In this document: positions 42,636-50,291 of the stretch, in pieces
Numbering within the stretch: position 1 is the stretch's first letter
How the letters are laid out: every line of letters starts with the position of its first letter
Source: Streptomyces sp. Mut1
GTDB taxonomy: Bacteria; Actinomycetota; Actinomycetes; Streptomycetales; Streptomycetaceae
Direction: 5' to 3'
NCBI RefSeq assembly: GCF_030719295.1
Contig: NZ_CP120997.1
Coordinates: 2,108,001-2,172,000, forward strand
Length of the DNA stretch: 64,000 nt
Notes under the pieces: model-generated
Databases searched by the model: none
The model's input: the letters and a program-made list of their open reading frames with translations, nothing else
Told to the model about the DNA's origin: nothing
Made by a program: the position numbers and the translations under genes

Positions 42636-44044
42636 ACACCACCGCCACTGCGGCGGGCCTGGACCCGGCCACCCTCACCGACCTGCTGAGGGTGGCCGGG
42701 TCTCCCGGCTTCGACCGCCTCACCGAACAACTTCGCCGCACCGGCGGCTGCTCCCAGCCCATCCACCTCACCGGCGCCACCAAGACCATCGACCGGGCAA
42801 CTGGCACCCTGCTCCACCACTACACGACCGACAACGAGCCCGGCGGCCGGTTACGGATCGCCTGCGGCAACCGCCGCGCCTCCCGCTGCCCCGCCTGCGC
42901 CTGGACCTACGCCGGCGACACCTACCACCTCATCCGCGCCGGCCTCACCGGCGACCCCGACAAAGGCACCCCCCACACCATCCGCGACCATCCCCGCGTC
43001 TTTGCCACCCTCACCGCCCCCTCGTTCGGCCCGGTCCACAACCGCCCCGGCAACCGGCCCTGTCGTTGCGGCACCCACCACCCCGACAACGCCCCGGAAC
43101 TCGGCACCCCCCTCGACCCCGACCGATACGACTACGCCGGCGCGGTGCTCTGGAACAACCACGCATCCGACCTCTGGCGCTACTTCACGATCTACCTCCG
43201 CCGCGAAATCGCCCGCCGTGCCGGCCTCACCCAGAAAGCCGCCCGCGAACAGTCCAAGGTCTCCTTCGGCAAGGTCGCCGAATACCAGAAACGCGGCGCC
43301 GTCCACTTCCACGCCGTGATCCGCTTCGACGGACCCGAAGGACCGGACACCCCGCCCCCGGCCTGGGCCACCCTCGACCTCCTGGAAGACGCGATCCGCG
43401 CCGCCGCCGCCCGCGCCGAAGTCACCGTTCCCGCGAACGAGGAAGCCGGCTTCCCCTCGGAATGGGTGCTGCGCTGGGGCACCCAGCTCGACGTCCAGCC
43501 CATCGGCGCCTTCGGCAACGGCGAAGACCTCACCGAACAGGCCGTGGCCTCCTACGTCGCCAAGTACGCCACCAAAGCCGCCGAAACGACCGGCACCGTG
43601 GACCACCGGATCGGAAACAAGGAAGCCCTCGTCCTCCTCGACGTGCCCGAGCACCCCCGCCGGCTGATCGAAGCATGCCTCGACCTCCACCACGCCTACC
43701 CGGACCGCAAGCTCCGCGACTGGGCCCACATGCTCGGCTTCCGCGGCCACTTCTCCACCAAATCCCGCGCCTACTCCACCACCCTCGGCGCCCTCCGCCA
43801 GGTCCGCGCCGACTACCGCGCCGCCGAACAACGCGCCGCCCTCGGCCTCCCCGACCCCGACGACCACCCCGAAGCGACGACACTCACGCTCGCGCACTGG
43901 GCCTACGCCGGAAACGGCCACACCCCCGGCGAATCGTGGCTCGCCGCCAACATCCACCGCGACATCCAACACAACCGCGAGACCGCACGCGAACACCGCG
44001 CCGAACTCATGGACCAACTCGCCCTGGAAGGAACCGACGCATGA
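42632..44044 (+). CDS. repSA: Rolling-circle replication initiator (RepSA type)
   Basis: 470 residues. It starts GTG in the MTase stop. The N-terminal part has zinc-like cysteines (CPACAWTYAG, CRCGTHH). A replicase block, KVAEYQKRGAVHFHAVIRFDG, contains the HxH metal site of rolling-circle initiators, and AVASYVAKYATK carries the likely catalytic tyrosine. Streptomyces AICEs need such a Rep for copying after excision and for transfer. Length fits RepSA of pSAM2. A double-strand origin is usually in or beside rep; I could not assign one. Confidence 0.88.
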   Translation: MNTTATAAGLDPATLTDLLRVAGSPGFDRLTEQLRRTGGCSQPIHLTGATKTIDRATGTLLHHYTTDNEPGGRLRIACGNRRASRCPACAWTYAGDTYHLIRAGLTGDPDKGTPHTIRDHPRVFATLTAPSFGPVHNRPGNRPCRCGTHHPDNAPELGTPLDPDRYDYAGAVLWNNHASDLWRYFTIYLRREIARRAGLTQKAAREQSKVSFGKVAEYQKRGAVHFHAVIRFDGPEGPDTPPPAWATLDLLEDAIRAAAARAEVTVPANEEAGFPSEWVLRWGTQLDVQPIGAFGNGEDLTEQAVASYVAKYATKAAETTGTVDHRIGNKEALVLLDVPEHPRRLIEACLDLHHAYPDRKLRDWAHMLGFRGHFSTKSRAYSTTLGALRQVRADYRAAEQRAALGLPDPDDHPEATTLTLAHWAYAGNGHTPGESWLAANIHRDIQHNRETAREHRAELMDQLALEGTDA

Positions 44045-44229
44045 CCACCGCCACCGCCGAACTCCTGACCGTGCCCGAGGTCATGGCCCGACTGAAGCTC
44101 GGACGCTCCACCGTCTACGACCTGATCCGCTCCCGCCGGCTGGTCTCCATCACCATCGGCCGTTCCCGGCGCATCCCCGCCGACGCCGTACGGGACTTCA
44201 TCGTCAACGCGATCGAGGAAGCCGCCTGA
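44041..44229 (+). CDS. xis: Excisionase (HTH_17, Xis)
   Basis: 62 residues with a MerR-like helix-turn-helix: LLTVPEVMARLKLGRSTVYDLIRSRRLVSITIGRSRRIPADAV. It overlaps rep (ATGA) and the integrase gene (TGATG) so rep-xis-int are translationally coupled. Xis directs the integrase toward excision. Confidence 0.88.
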   Translation: MTTATAELLTVPEVMARLKLGRSTVYDLIRSRRLVSITIGRSRRIPADAVRDFIVNAIEEAA

Positions 44230-45386
44230 TGCCTCCCCAGCGCAAGCGCAATCCCAACGGCGCGGGCACCATCACCAAGCGCAAGGACGGCCGCTATCAA
44301 GCCGCGGTCTACGTCCTCCAGCCGGACGGCACCCGCGCCCGCAAGTTCGCCTACGGCAAGACCTGGGCCGAGTGCGACACCAAGCGCCGTGACCTGCTCG
44401 CCAAGGTGGACCACGGCGTGCCCGTGCCCACGCGGTCGGCCAAGCTCTCCGAGTGGCTGCCCTACTGGTTGGAGAACATCGTCAAGCCGCGCCGCAAGCG
44501 GACGACCTACGCCAAGTACGAGACGCACATCCGCCTCTACCTCGTGCCCATGCTCGGCTCGAAGCGCCTCGAATCGTTGAGTGTCGCCGACGTCCGCCGC
44601 TTCCTCGGCCGTCTGGAACAGCAGACCACCGCCGCGACCGCCAAGGAATCCCATCGTGTCCTGCGTACCGCGCTGACGGCGGCCTGCCGGGAAGAACTCG
44701 TCATGCGGAACGTGGCAACCCTCGTGGAGCCGCCCTCGGCCGAAGCGCGAGACCTCTCCCCCTGGTCGCTGGACGAAACGCTGTCCTTCCTCACCGCGGC
44801 CCGGAAGGACCCGCTCTACGCGGGCTTCGTCCTCGCCATCGCGCTCGGCTTCCGCCGCGGTGAAATCGTCGGCCTCCGATGGGAAAACGTGGACCTCGAC
44901 AAGCGGGAAATTCGAGTGCGTACTCAGCGACAGCGTGTCCGCGGCGAGGCGTACGAGGACGATCCCAAGGGGCGCCGCAGGAAACAGACGCTCCCCCTCC
45001 CCGCCCTGTGCGTCGCTCCGCTCCGATGGGAACGGCTGCGGCAGGCTGCTCGGCGTGAGGCTGCCGGTGATCAGTGGGAGGACACGGGATACGTCTTCAC
45101 CACCCGAACTGGCCGGCCGATCGAACCGCGCAACCTGTACCGCTCGTTCACCCGCGTCGCCGCGACCGCCGGCCTTCGTGTGATCCGCCTGCACGATGCC
45201 CGGCACGGCTGCGCGACGCTGCTGACCGCCGCCGGCGTTCCGCCCCGCGTCGTGATGGAGATCCTGGGGCACAGTCAGATCGCGGTCACGATGAACATCT
45301 ATGCCCACGTGGTCCAGGACACGCAGCGCGAGGCCGTGAGTCACCTCGACCGGATGTTGAAGCGGCAGCGTCCCGACCGTGGGTGA
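44229..45386 (+). CDS. int: Tyrosine site-specific integrase
   Basis: 385 residues. An AP2-like arm-binding region (GAGTITKRKDGRYQAAVYV), a SAM-like core-binding domain (about 70-160) and the catalytic domain follow. Catalytic residues are visible: Arg in LGFRRGEIVGL, Lys in KGRRRKQTLPLP, HxxR in LHDARHGCA, His in ILGHSQIAV and Tyr in MNIYAHV. It integrates the AICE into tRNA-Val; its gene ends 67 bases before the attachment site. Confidence 0.92.
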   Translation: MPPQRKRNPNGAGTITKRKDGRYQAAVYVLQPDGTRARKFAYGKTWAECDTKRRDLLAKVDHGVPVPTRSAKLSEWLPYWLENIVKPRRKRTTYAKYETHIRLYLVPMLGSKRLESLSVADVRRFLGRLEQQTTAATAKESHRVLRTALTAACREELVMRNVATLVEPPSAEARDLSPWSLDETLSFLTAARKDPLYAGFVLAIALGFRRGEIVGLRWENVDLDKREIRVRTQRQRVRGEAYEDDPKGRRRKQTLPLPALCVAPLRWERLRQAARREAAGDQWEDTGYVFTTRTGRPIEPRNLYRSFTRVAATAGLRVIRLHDARHGCATLLTAAGVPPRVVMEILGHSQIAVTMNIYAHVVQDTQREAVSHLDRMLKRQRPDRG

Positions 45387-45392
45387 TCGTGC

Positions 45393-45416
45393 CCGTTGAT
45401 GTCAAAAGTGGATGTC
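45393..45416. repeat. Right copy of the 24-bp end repeat (candidate integrase arm site)
   Basis: 24 bases from CCGTTGATGTCA to GGATGTC, 21 of 24 identical to 32973-32996. A partial third copy, CCGTTGATGTC, occurs at 32784-32794 outside the element's left end. Confidence 0.5.
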
Positions 45417-45418
45417 AA

Positions 45419-45448
45419 AGACCCCCAGCCATGATCGGCTGGGGGTCT
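45419..45448 (-). terminator. Terminator between int and tRNA-Val
   Basis: Perfect 12-base stem AGACCCCCAGCC / GGCTGGGGGTCT with a 6-base loop (ATGATC). It lies just after the 3' end of tRNA-Val and also follows int, so it may end both. Confidence 0.75.
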
Positions 45449-45453
45449 CTGTG

Positions 45454-45499
45454 CTGGTGGGCGCGGACGGTTTCGAACCGCCGACATCTGCTTTGTAAG
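45454..45499. repeat. attR: 46-bp core inside tRNA-Val
   Basis: Identical to 32845-32890. It spans from the base before the CCA to the anticodon loop, so integration rebuilds a complete tRNA. The 5' half of the tRNA (45500-45529) is chromosomal. Confidence 0.92.
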
Positions 45500-45529
45500 A
45501 GCAGCGCTCTACCCCTGAGCTACGCACCC
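45455..45529 (-). tRNA. tRNA-Val (anticodon UAC)
   Basis: 75 bases with encoded CCA. Acceptor GGGTGCG pairs with CGCGCCC (one G-U), D-arm GCTC-AGGGGTA-GAGC, anticodon stem CTGCT/AGCAG with loop CTTACAA (anticodon TAC), and T-arm GGCGG-TTCGAAA-CCGTC. All elements are intact. It is the attachment site of the AICE. The 300 bases beyond it to 45828 hold no gene I can support. Confidence 0.93.
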
Positions 45530-45828
45530 GTGGATGAGGCAACAGGTTACATGCCTCACGGCACATGTCGACAATCGGTTATCCCGGGGGCCGAAGCCTG
45601 CCCGAGTCCGGCCGAAGCCGGGCCGAACCGGATCGTAAGGCAGGCCGGGTGCCGGGTCGTGAGCCGGGCCGGAGCCCCGGTCGCACGGCCGCGTCGGCCC
45701 GGGGCGTACGGGGGCTACCCCCACCCCCAAGACGGTAGCCGACCGGATCGTCGGCGCGGCAGGGGCTGCATACCGTAGGGGCATCGCAAGAGGCATAACG
45801 CAGCGCCGGCCCAGGGGGACCTATCACC

Positions 45829-46596
45829 ATGACCATCCGTAATCGCAGCGTTCTCGTGGCCATCGGGAGCACCGTTCTGCTCGTCGGGGCGCTCAGTGGG
45901 TGCGGGAGCACGGATGTGGAGGACGCGCCCGTTGAGCACAAGTCGTTCGCGTACGGCGGGAAGGCGCTGACCATCGACGCGGAGAACTCCACCGTGGTGG
46001 TCGTCCCCGCCGATGTGGACGAGGTCGAGGTGACCCGGCAGGTCGACGGCTGGGCCGTGCTCGGCAGCGGGCCGGACCCCGTGTGGAAGCTGGAGGGGGA
46101 CACCCTCACGCTCCGGGTGAAGTGCAAGGCCATGATCAGCGACTGCGAGGGGCGGCACGAGGTGAAGGTGCCCCGGGGGCTCGCGCTCACCGTGGATGCC
46201 GACAACGGCAAGGTCACCGCCTCCAAGTTCACCACGCCGCTCAAGCTCTACTCGGACAACGGCGGGGTCGTCGTACGGGACGTCAGCGGCCCCCTGGAGC
46301 TGAAGAGCGACAACGGGTCCGTCCTGGCCGAGCGGATCTCGTCCGCGTCCGTGATCGCGCGGTCGGACAACGGGTCCGTGAAGCTCGGCCTCAGCAAGGC
46401 GCCGGATCTCGTAGACACCGTCAGTGACAACGGGCGCATCACCATCGACCTTCCCGCGGGCAAGACCCGGTACGCCGTGTCCGCGTCGGCCGACAACGGG
46501 CACGTCTCCGTGGACGTGCCGCGCAGCGAGGACAGCGCGCACGTCGTGAAGGCCCACAGCGACAACGGCGGTGTCTCCGTCCGGCACGCGGACTGA
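45829..46596 (+). CDS. DUF4097-family lipoprotein
   Basis: 255 residues. The signal ends in LVGALSGC, a lipobox with the lipidated Cys. The mature part is a right-handed beta-solenoid-like series with repeated S/A-DNG motifs (DADNGKV, YSDNGGV, KSDNGSV, RSDNGSV, VSDNGRI, SADNGHV, HSDNGGV), about one every 20 residues, as in DUF4097 proteins. Such proteins sit at the outer face of the membrane; role unknown. Confidence 0.8.
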   Translation: MTIRNRSVLVAIGSTVLLVGALSGCGSTDVEDAPVEHKSFAYGGKALTIDAENSTVVVVPADVDEVEVTRQVDGWAVLGSGPDPVWKLEGDTLTLRVKCKAMISDCEGRHEVKVPRGLALTVDADNGKVTASKFTTPLKLYSDNGGVVVRDVSGPLELKSDNGSVLAERISSASVIARSDNGSVKLGLSKAPDLVDTVSDNGRITIDLPAGKTRYAVSASADNGHVSVDVPRSEDSAHVVKAHSDNGGVSVRHAD

Positions 46597-46597
46597 C

Positions 46598-46745
46598 CTC
46601 CCCGCGCGGACAGCCTCCGGACGGACAGCCGCCACGCGGACAGCCGCCGCACGGACAGCCGCCGCCCCGCACGACGCCACATCCGCCACATCCGCCACAT
46701 CCGTCACGCCTGTCATGCCCGTTACGTCTGTCACGCCCGTTACGT
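46598..46745. repeat. Cluster of short tandem repeats
   Basis: Three neighbouring families: about four copies of a 15-base CGGACAGCCGCC unit, then three CGCCACATC units, then two copies of an 18-base TGTCAYGCCCGTTACGTC unit. An open frame across it is only Thr/Ala/Pro-rich sequence. It lies in the 291-base gap before the coiled-coil gene, and I see no gene in it. Confidence 0.6.
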
Positions 46746-46887
46746 CACATGCCACCGCGCCACGTCACACAGCACCACCCCGCAACACCGAGTCACCGCG
46801 CCCAGCGCGAACCAACCGGCCCGTGTGTTCGTTATTACCTGGTGGGAGAATGTACCGGGGCAAGGCGAAACGGCACGGGAGAGGCAT

Positions 46888-48351
46888 GTGACGGCAACAC
46901 ACGCGCAGCCGCAGGCGAGAGCGGGCGGGAGGGGTGTGGGTTCCGTCGTCGGAGCGCCCGGAGCAATCGGGACGCCCGGAGCGATCGGGGCGTACGCGCG
47001 GCGCGGGCGGCGCCGTTCGCTCGGGCGCGACGTACGTGACGTGTGTCTCCTCGTCCTCGCCCCGCTCCCCCTCCTCGCCGCCGCTCTTCCCCTCGCCGTC
47101 ACCGGCGGGGGTACGCGGCGGTGGTTCGGGGGGCGTGGGGAAGGGCAGCGGGCCGAGGCGCAGGCGGCCAAGGATGCCGCCGCCGAGGCCTTCTACGAGC
47201 TCGACACCGCGCAGCGCGACCTGAAGATCTCCATCGAGACGATCACCGCGGTGGACAGCTCGCCGGCCGCCCGCAAGGCCGTCGACGACTTCGCCGCGCT
47301 CGGACAGCGCATCGACGAGGCCAGTCACGCCTACATCACCGCCGTCGACGCCCACGACCTCGACCGGGACGATCTCGACCCGTCCGTCGCCTCCCGGGCC
47401 CGGGCCGAGCTGTCCTCCGCCAAGGACCAGCTGGTGCGCGTCAAGGGCGACCTGGAGCGGTTCGCCGCCGGGCTCGGGCCCCTGCTCGGGAGCGCCGAGA
47501 CCCAGCTCGCCCGGCTCGCCCCGGCCGTCGAGCGGGCGCGACAGGCGCTCCTCGCCGCGAGCAACGCGCTCGACGCGGTGCGGGCGTCCGGACTGCGCGC
47601 CGATGACCTCGCCGCCCGGCTCGCCGCCCTGGGCCCCGAGCTGACCAAGCTCAATCAGGGGGCCGGGCGCCACGGTGTGCCGGAGACCCTTCAGCGCGCC
47701 GACCAGGTGCTGCGCGACGCCGAGGCCGTACGGGCGGAGGCCGAGAAGCTGCCCGAGCGGGCCGCCGAGATCGATCGCCGGCTGGTGTCCCTGCGGACCA
47801 GGGCCCAGGCGCTGACCACCCGGTCCGCGTCCGTCGAGCCCGTGCTGAGCGAGCTGCGGCGGCGGTTCTCCGCCGCGTGCTGGCAGGACCTCCAGCCGGT
47901 TCCCGAGCAGGCAGCCGTCAATGTGCGCCGGGCCGAGGAGAAGCTCAAGGAGGCCGCCCGTGCCCGCGAGGAGCAGCGCTGGGCCGACGCCACCTCACGG
48001 CTGAGCACGGTGCGCGCCCTGCTCAACGCCACGGACGAGGCGGTGTCCGCCGCCGGTGACCGGCTGCACCGGCTCGACCTCGTGGCCAAGGACCCGCAGC
48101 AGGAGATCCAGCGGACCCGGTTCGCGATCCGTGACGCCCAGCGGCTGGCCATGGCCGGGCGCCACACCCCCGAGCCGCGCCATGCCCGCCCGCTGGACGA
48201 CGCGGTGGCCCGCCTCGACCAGGCCATCACGGCTCTTGAGGGCCGCCACCCCGACTACTGGCACTTCCTCACGGTGACGGAGGGCCTGCGGCAGACGGCC
48301 GCCGACGTCGTCGCCGAGATCCGCGAAGAACGCGGGGCCGGAGCCAACTGA
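46888..48351 (+). CDS. Coiled-coil membrane protein
   Basis: 487 residues. Start GTG 46888 follows GGGAGAGG; a frame from 46825 has no better site. One hydrophobic helix near residues 53-70 (VCLLVLAPLPLLAAALPLAV) is followed by a long helical, heptad-like region rich in Ala, Glu, Arg and Leu (AQAAKDAAAEAFYELDTAQRDLK to the C-terminus). It looks like a membrane-anchored rod protein; no enzymatic motif. The N-terminus has a run of GAPGAIGTPGAIGA. Function unknown. Confidence 0.7.
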   Translation: MTATHAQPQARAGGRGVGSVVGAPGAIGTPGAIGAYARRGRRRSLGRDVRDVCLLVLAPLPLLAAALPLAVTGGGTRRWFGGRGEGQRAEAQAAKDAAAEAFYELDTAQRDLKISIETITAVDSSPAARKAVDDFAALGQRIDEASHAYITAVDAHDLDRDDLDPSVASRARAELSSAKDQLVRVKGDLERFAAGLGPLLGSAETQLARLAPAVERARQALLAASNALDAVRASGLRADDLAARLAALGPELTKLNQGAGRHGVPETLQRADQVLRDAEAVRAEAEKLPERAAEIDRRLVSLRTRAQALTTRSASVEPVLSELRRRFSAACWQDLQPVPEQAAVNVRRAEEKLKEAARAREEQRWADATSRLSTVRALLNATDEAVSAAGDRLHRLDLVAKDPQQEIQRTRFAIRDAQRLAMAGRHTPEPRHARPLDDAVARLDQAITALEGRHPDYWHFLTVTEGLRQTAADVVAEIREERGAGAN

Positions 48352-48380
48352 CTTCGGCCCACTGCGGATAGCCTGGGCCC

Positions 48381-48596
48381 ATGCCTCGTTACGAGTACCG
48401 CTGCCGCTCCTGCGGAGACACCTTCGAACTCAGCCGTCCGATGGCCGAGTCCGCCGACCCCGCCTCCTGCCCGGCCGGGCACGAGGACACCGTGAAGCTG
48501 CTCTCCACGGTCGCCGTGGGCGGATCGGGCAGTTCCGGTCCCGCGCCCTCGGCCGGCGGTGGCGGCGGCTGCTGCGGCGGGGGTTGCTGCGGCTGA
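48381..48596 (+). CDS. FmdB-family zinc ribbon protein
   Basis: 71 residues. PRYEYRCRSCGDTFELSRPM with a second half ASCPAGHED gives the FmdB zinc ribbon. A Gly-rich tail ends GGGGGCCGGGCCG, typical of the actinobacterial versions. Such small regulators may control transcription of amide or formamide genes in other organisms, but the role here is open. Confidence 0.85.
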   Translation: MPRYEYRCRSCGDTFELSRPMAESADPASCPAGHEDTVKLLSTVAVGGSGSSGPAPSAGGGGGCCGGGCCG

Positions 48597-48678
48597 CCCA
48601 GGAATCCTGTGGCTGATGCTGATCCAGGACTGCCGCGGCTGATCCGGCCGCCCGGCAGGGCCCGCCGCCTCCCGGCGG

Positions 48679-49338
48679 CTACCGCTTGCGCGACAGTGTC
48701 AGGCCGTCCGCGACCGTCAGCAGCACGCTGTCCATGCGCGGGTCGGCCGACACGTGGTCGTTGAAGTCCTGGATGTCCTTCGCCGCGCCGGTGGCGTGCG
48801 GGTCGGTCACCCGGCCGTGGAACAGCACGTTGTCCGTGGCGATGACGCCGCCCTGCCGCAGCCGGGGCACCAGTTCCTCCCAGTACGCGATGTAGCCGCT
48901 CTTGTCCGCGTCCAGGTAGGCGAAGTCGATGTGGGGTTCCAGCGGCATCGCGCGCAGGGTGTCCAGGGCGGGGGCGATGCGCAGGTCGATGCGGTCGGCG
49001 ACGCCTGCCTTCTCCCACGCCGCGCGGCCGTAGGCCGTCCACTCCTCCGAGATGTCGCAGGCGATCAGCCGGCCGTCGGCGGGCAGCGCCTGGGCCATCG
49101 CCAGGGCGGAGAAGCCGGTGAAGGTGCCGACTTCCACGATGTGCCGGGCGCCGGTCAGCCGGACGAGGAAGGCGAGCAGCGGGCCCTGTTCCTCGGCGGA
49201 CTGCATGCCGGCCCGGTCGGGCAGCTCGGCGTAGGTGGTCTCCACGAGTTCGCGCTGTACGGCGTCGAGCGGCGGGTTGTGCGCCAGCGTGTACGCGTAC
49301 AGCTCGTCCGTGATCCTGGTTTCGTTTCCCTTGGTCAT
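48679..49338 (-). CDS. O-methyltransferase (class I, CCoAOMT-like)
   Basis: 219 residues. SAM-binding motif VEVGTFTGFSALAMAQAL, acidic LIACDISEEW, metal-site FAYLDADKSGYIAYWEELV and GGVIATDNVLFHGRV with Asp-Asn are those of the metal-dependent caffeoyl-CoA O-methyltransferase-like family. ATG 49338 has GGGAG 7 bases ahead. Substrate is unknown. It is followed on the same strand by a short convergent gap to the FmdB gene. Confidence 0.87.
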   Translation of the reverse strand: MTKGNETRITDELYAYTLAHNPPLDAVQRELVETTYAELPDRAGMQSAEEQGPLLAFLVRLTGARHIVEVGTFTGFSALAMAQALPADGRLIACDISEEWTAYGRAAWEKAGVADRIDLRIAPALDTLRAMPLEPHIDFAYLDADKSGYIAYWEELVPRLRQGGVIATDNVLFHGRVTDPHATGAAKDIQDFNDHVSADPRMDSVLLTVADGLTLSRKR

Positions 49339-49466
49339 CGCAGTACTCCCTGGTCGGCCGCGTGTCCCCCGGCGGGCGGGAACGGCGTGACTGTAGTCGT
49401 CAGTCGTCCGCCCCTGCCCGTACACGCGCGTTTCCACGGTGCGTCGCAAGGGGCCCCGCTCCTACG

Positions 49467-50291
49467 TCACCGGCTCGCCGCCCGCACGAAGCGGCGCAGG
49501 ATCTCCTCGCCCGCGGCGACGCCGCGCTCAGCGGTCACCTCGATGTGCGGGGCGCTCCAGTCGGCGTCGGCGAGTTCGCCGTGGGCGGGGCGCCAGCCCC
49601 GGTCGGCGGCGAGCAGCAGGTCGGCGTCCAGGAGTGAGTCGCCGGCGGCGAGGGTGAGGGTGGTTCCGGTGCGGCGGGCGACCTCGCGCATGGCGGCGCT
49701 CTTGGTGAGCGGGCGCGGTACGGCGTAGATCTTGCGGCCCTGGAGCGATACGGACCAGCCGCGCGGCTCCGTCCAGGCGGCGAGTTCCTTCATCCAGTCC
49801 GGGGGGAGTTCGGCGCGGTCCACGACGAGGTAGGCGAACAGGTCCTCGGCGACCCGCTCCTTGAGCAGCCACGCGGGGTCGGCGGCGGCGACGAGATGGG
49901 CGCGGACCTCGGCGAGCGAGGCGCACTCGTCGGAGAGCCGGCGGGCCACCGTCCGCTGCCAGTCCCGGTCGGACTCGCCGTTCACCAGGATGTGGCCGCC
50001 GTTGGCGCAGATCGCGAACTCGGCGGGGGTGCCCGGGAGATGGATGCGGTGGTACTGCTCGCGGGTGCGGGTCGTGGTCGGTACGAAGACGGTGGACGCG
50101 GCGCCGGTCAGGTCGGCGAGCAGCCCGGCGGCCGTCTCGGTGAGGTACGAGAGGGGTTTGTGGTCGTACACCTCGACGCACAGCAGCCGGGGTGCCCGCG
50201 CGTCGTCCATGGTGAGCTGGAGGGCCGCCGCGGAGTAGATGAGGGTGCGGTCGAGGTCGCTGGCGATCAGGGTCACCGGGGAGGCGGTCAC
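49467..50291 (-). CDS. HAD-family hydrolase, Ter-associated
   Basis: 274 residues with motif I ASDLDRTLIYS, motif II TTTRTREQY, Lys in RPLTKSAAM and motif IV AAGDSLLDADLL; a large cap is inserted. It resembles Cof/SPP-type phosphatases and is one of the small-molecule enzymes found with TerD proteins. GTG 50291 overlaps the upstream phosphoribosyltransferase stop (GTGA), so it is the last gene of a three-gene operon. Confidence 0.75.
   Translation of the reverse strand: MTASPVTLIASDLDRTLIYSAAALQLTMDDARAPRLLCVEVYDHKPLSYLTETAAGLLADLTGAASTVFVPTTTRTREQYHRIHLPGTPAEFAICANGGHILVNGESDRDWQRTVARRLSDECASLAEVRAHLVAAADPAWLLKERVAEDLFAYLVVDRAELPPDWMKELAAWTEPRGWSVSLQGRKIYAVPRPLTKSAAMREVARRTGTTLTLAAGDSLLDADLLLAADRGWRPAHGELADADWSAPHIEVTAERGVAAGEEILRRFVRAASR

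Larger units (their letters stand above)
32891..45499 (+). mobile_element. Actinomycete integrative and conjugative element (AICE), about 12.6 kb
   Basis: Bounded by the 46-base direct repeats in tRNA-Val. It holds the pSAM2-type core: integrase and excisionase next to the right att site, a RepSA-type rolling-circle initiator, an FtsK-like translocase for double-stranded DNA transfer, small spread proteins and a GntR (KorSA-like) repressor with its own operators. Accessory genes are a GGDEF protein, a C5 methyltransferase, a P-loop ATPase and a NERD nuclease. All core genes are intact, so the element may still excise and transfer. The right copy of the core restores the tRNA. Confidence 0.9.

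Noticed and set aside
32891..45499. Prophage interpretation of the integrated element
   Set aside because: No capsid, tail, portal or terminase genes; the transfer, rep and spread genes identify an AICE.
46571..46891. 106-residue open frame over the tandem repeats
   Set aside because: Its sequence is only the translation of short repeats; no ribosome site and no family.
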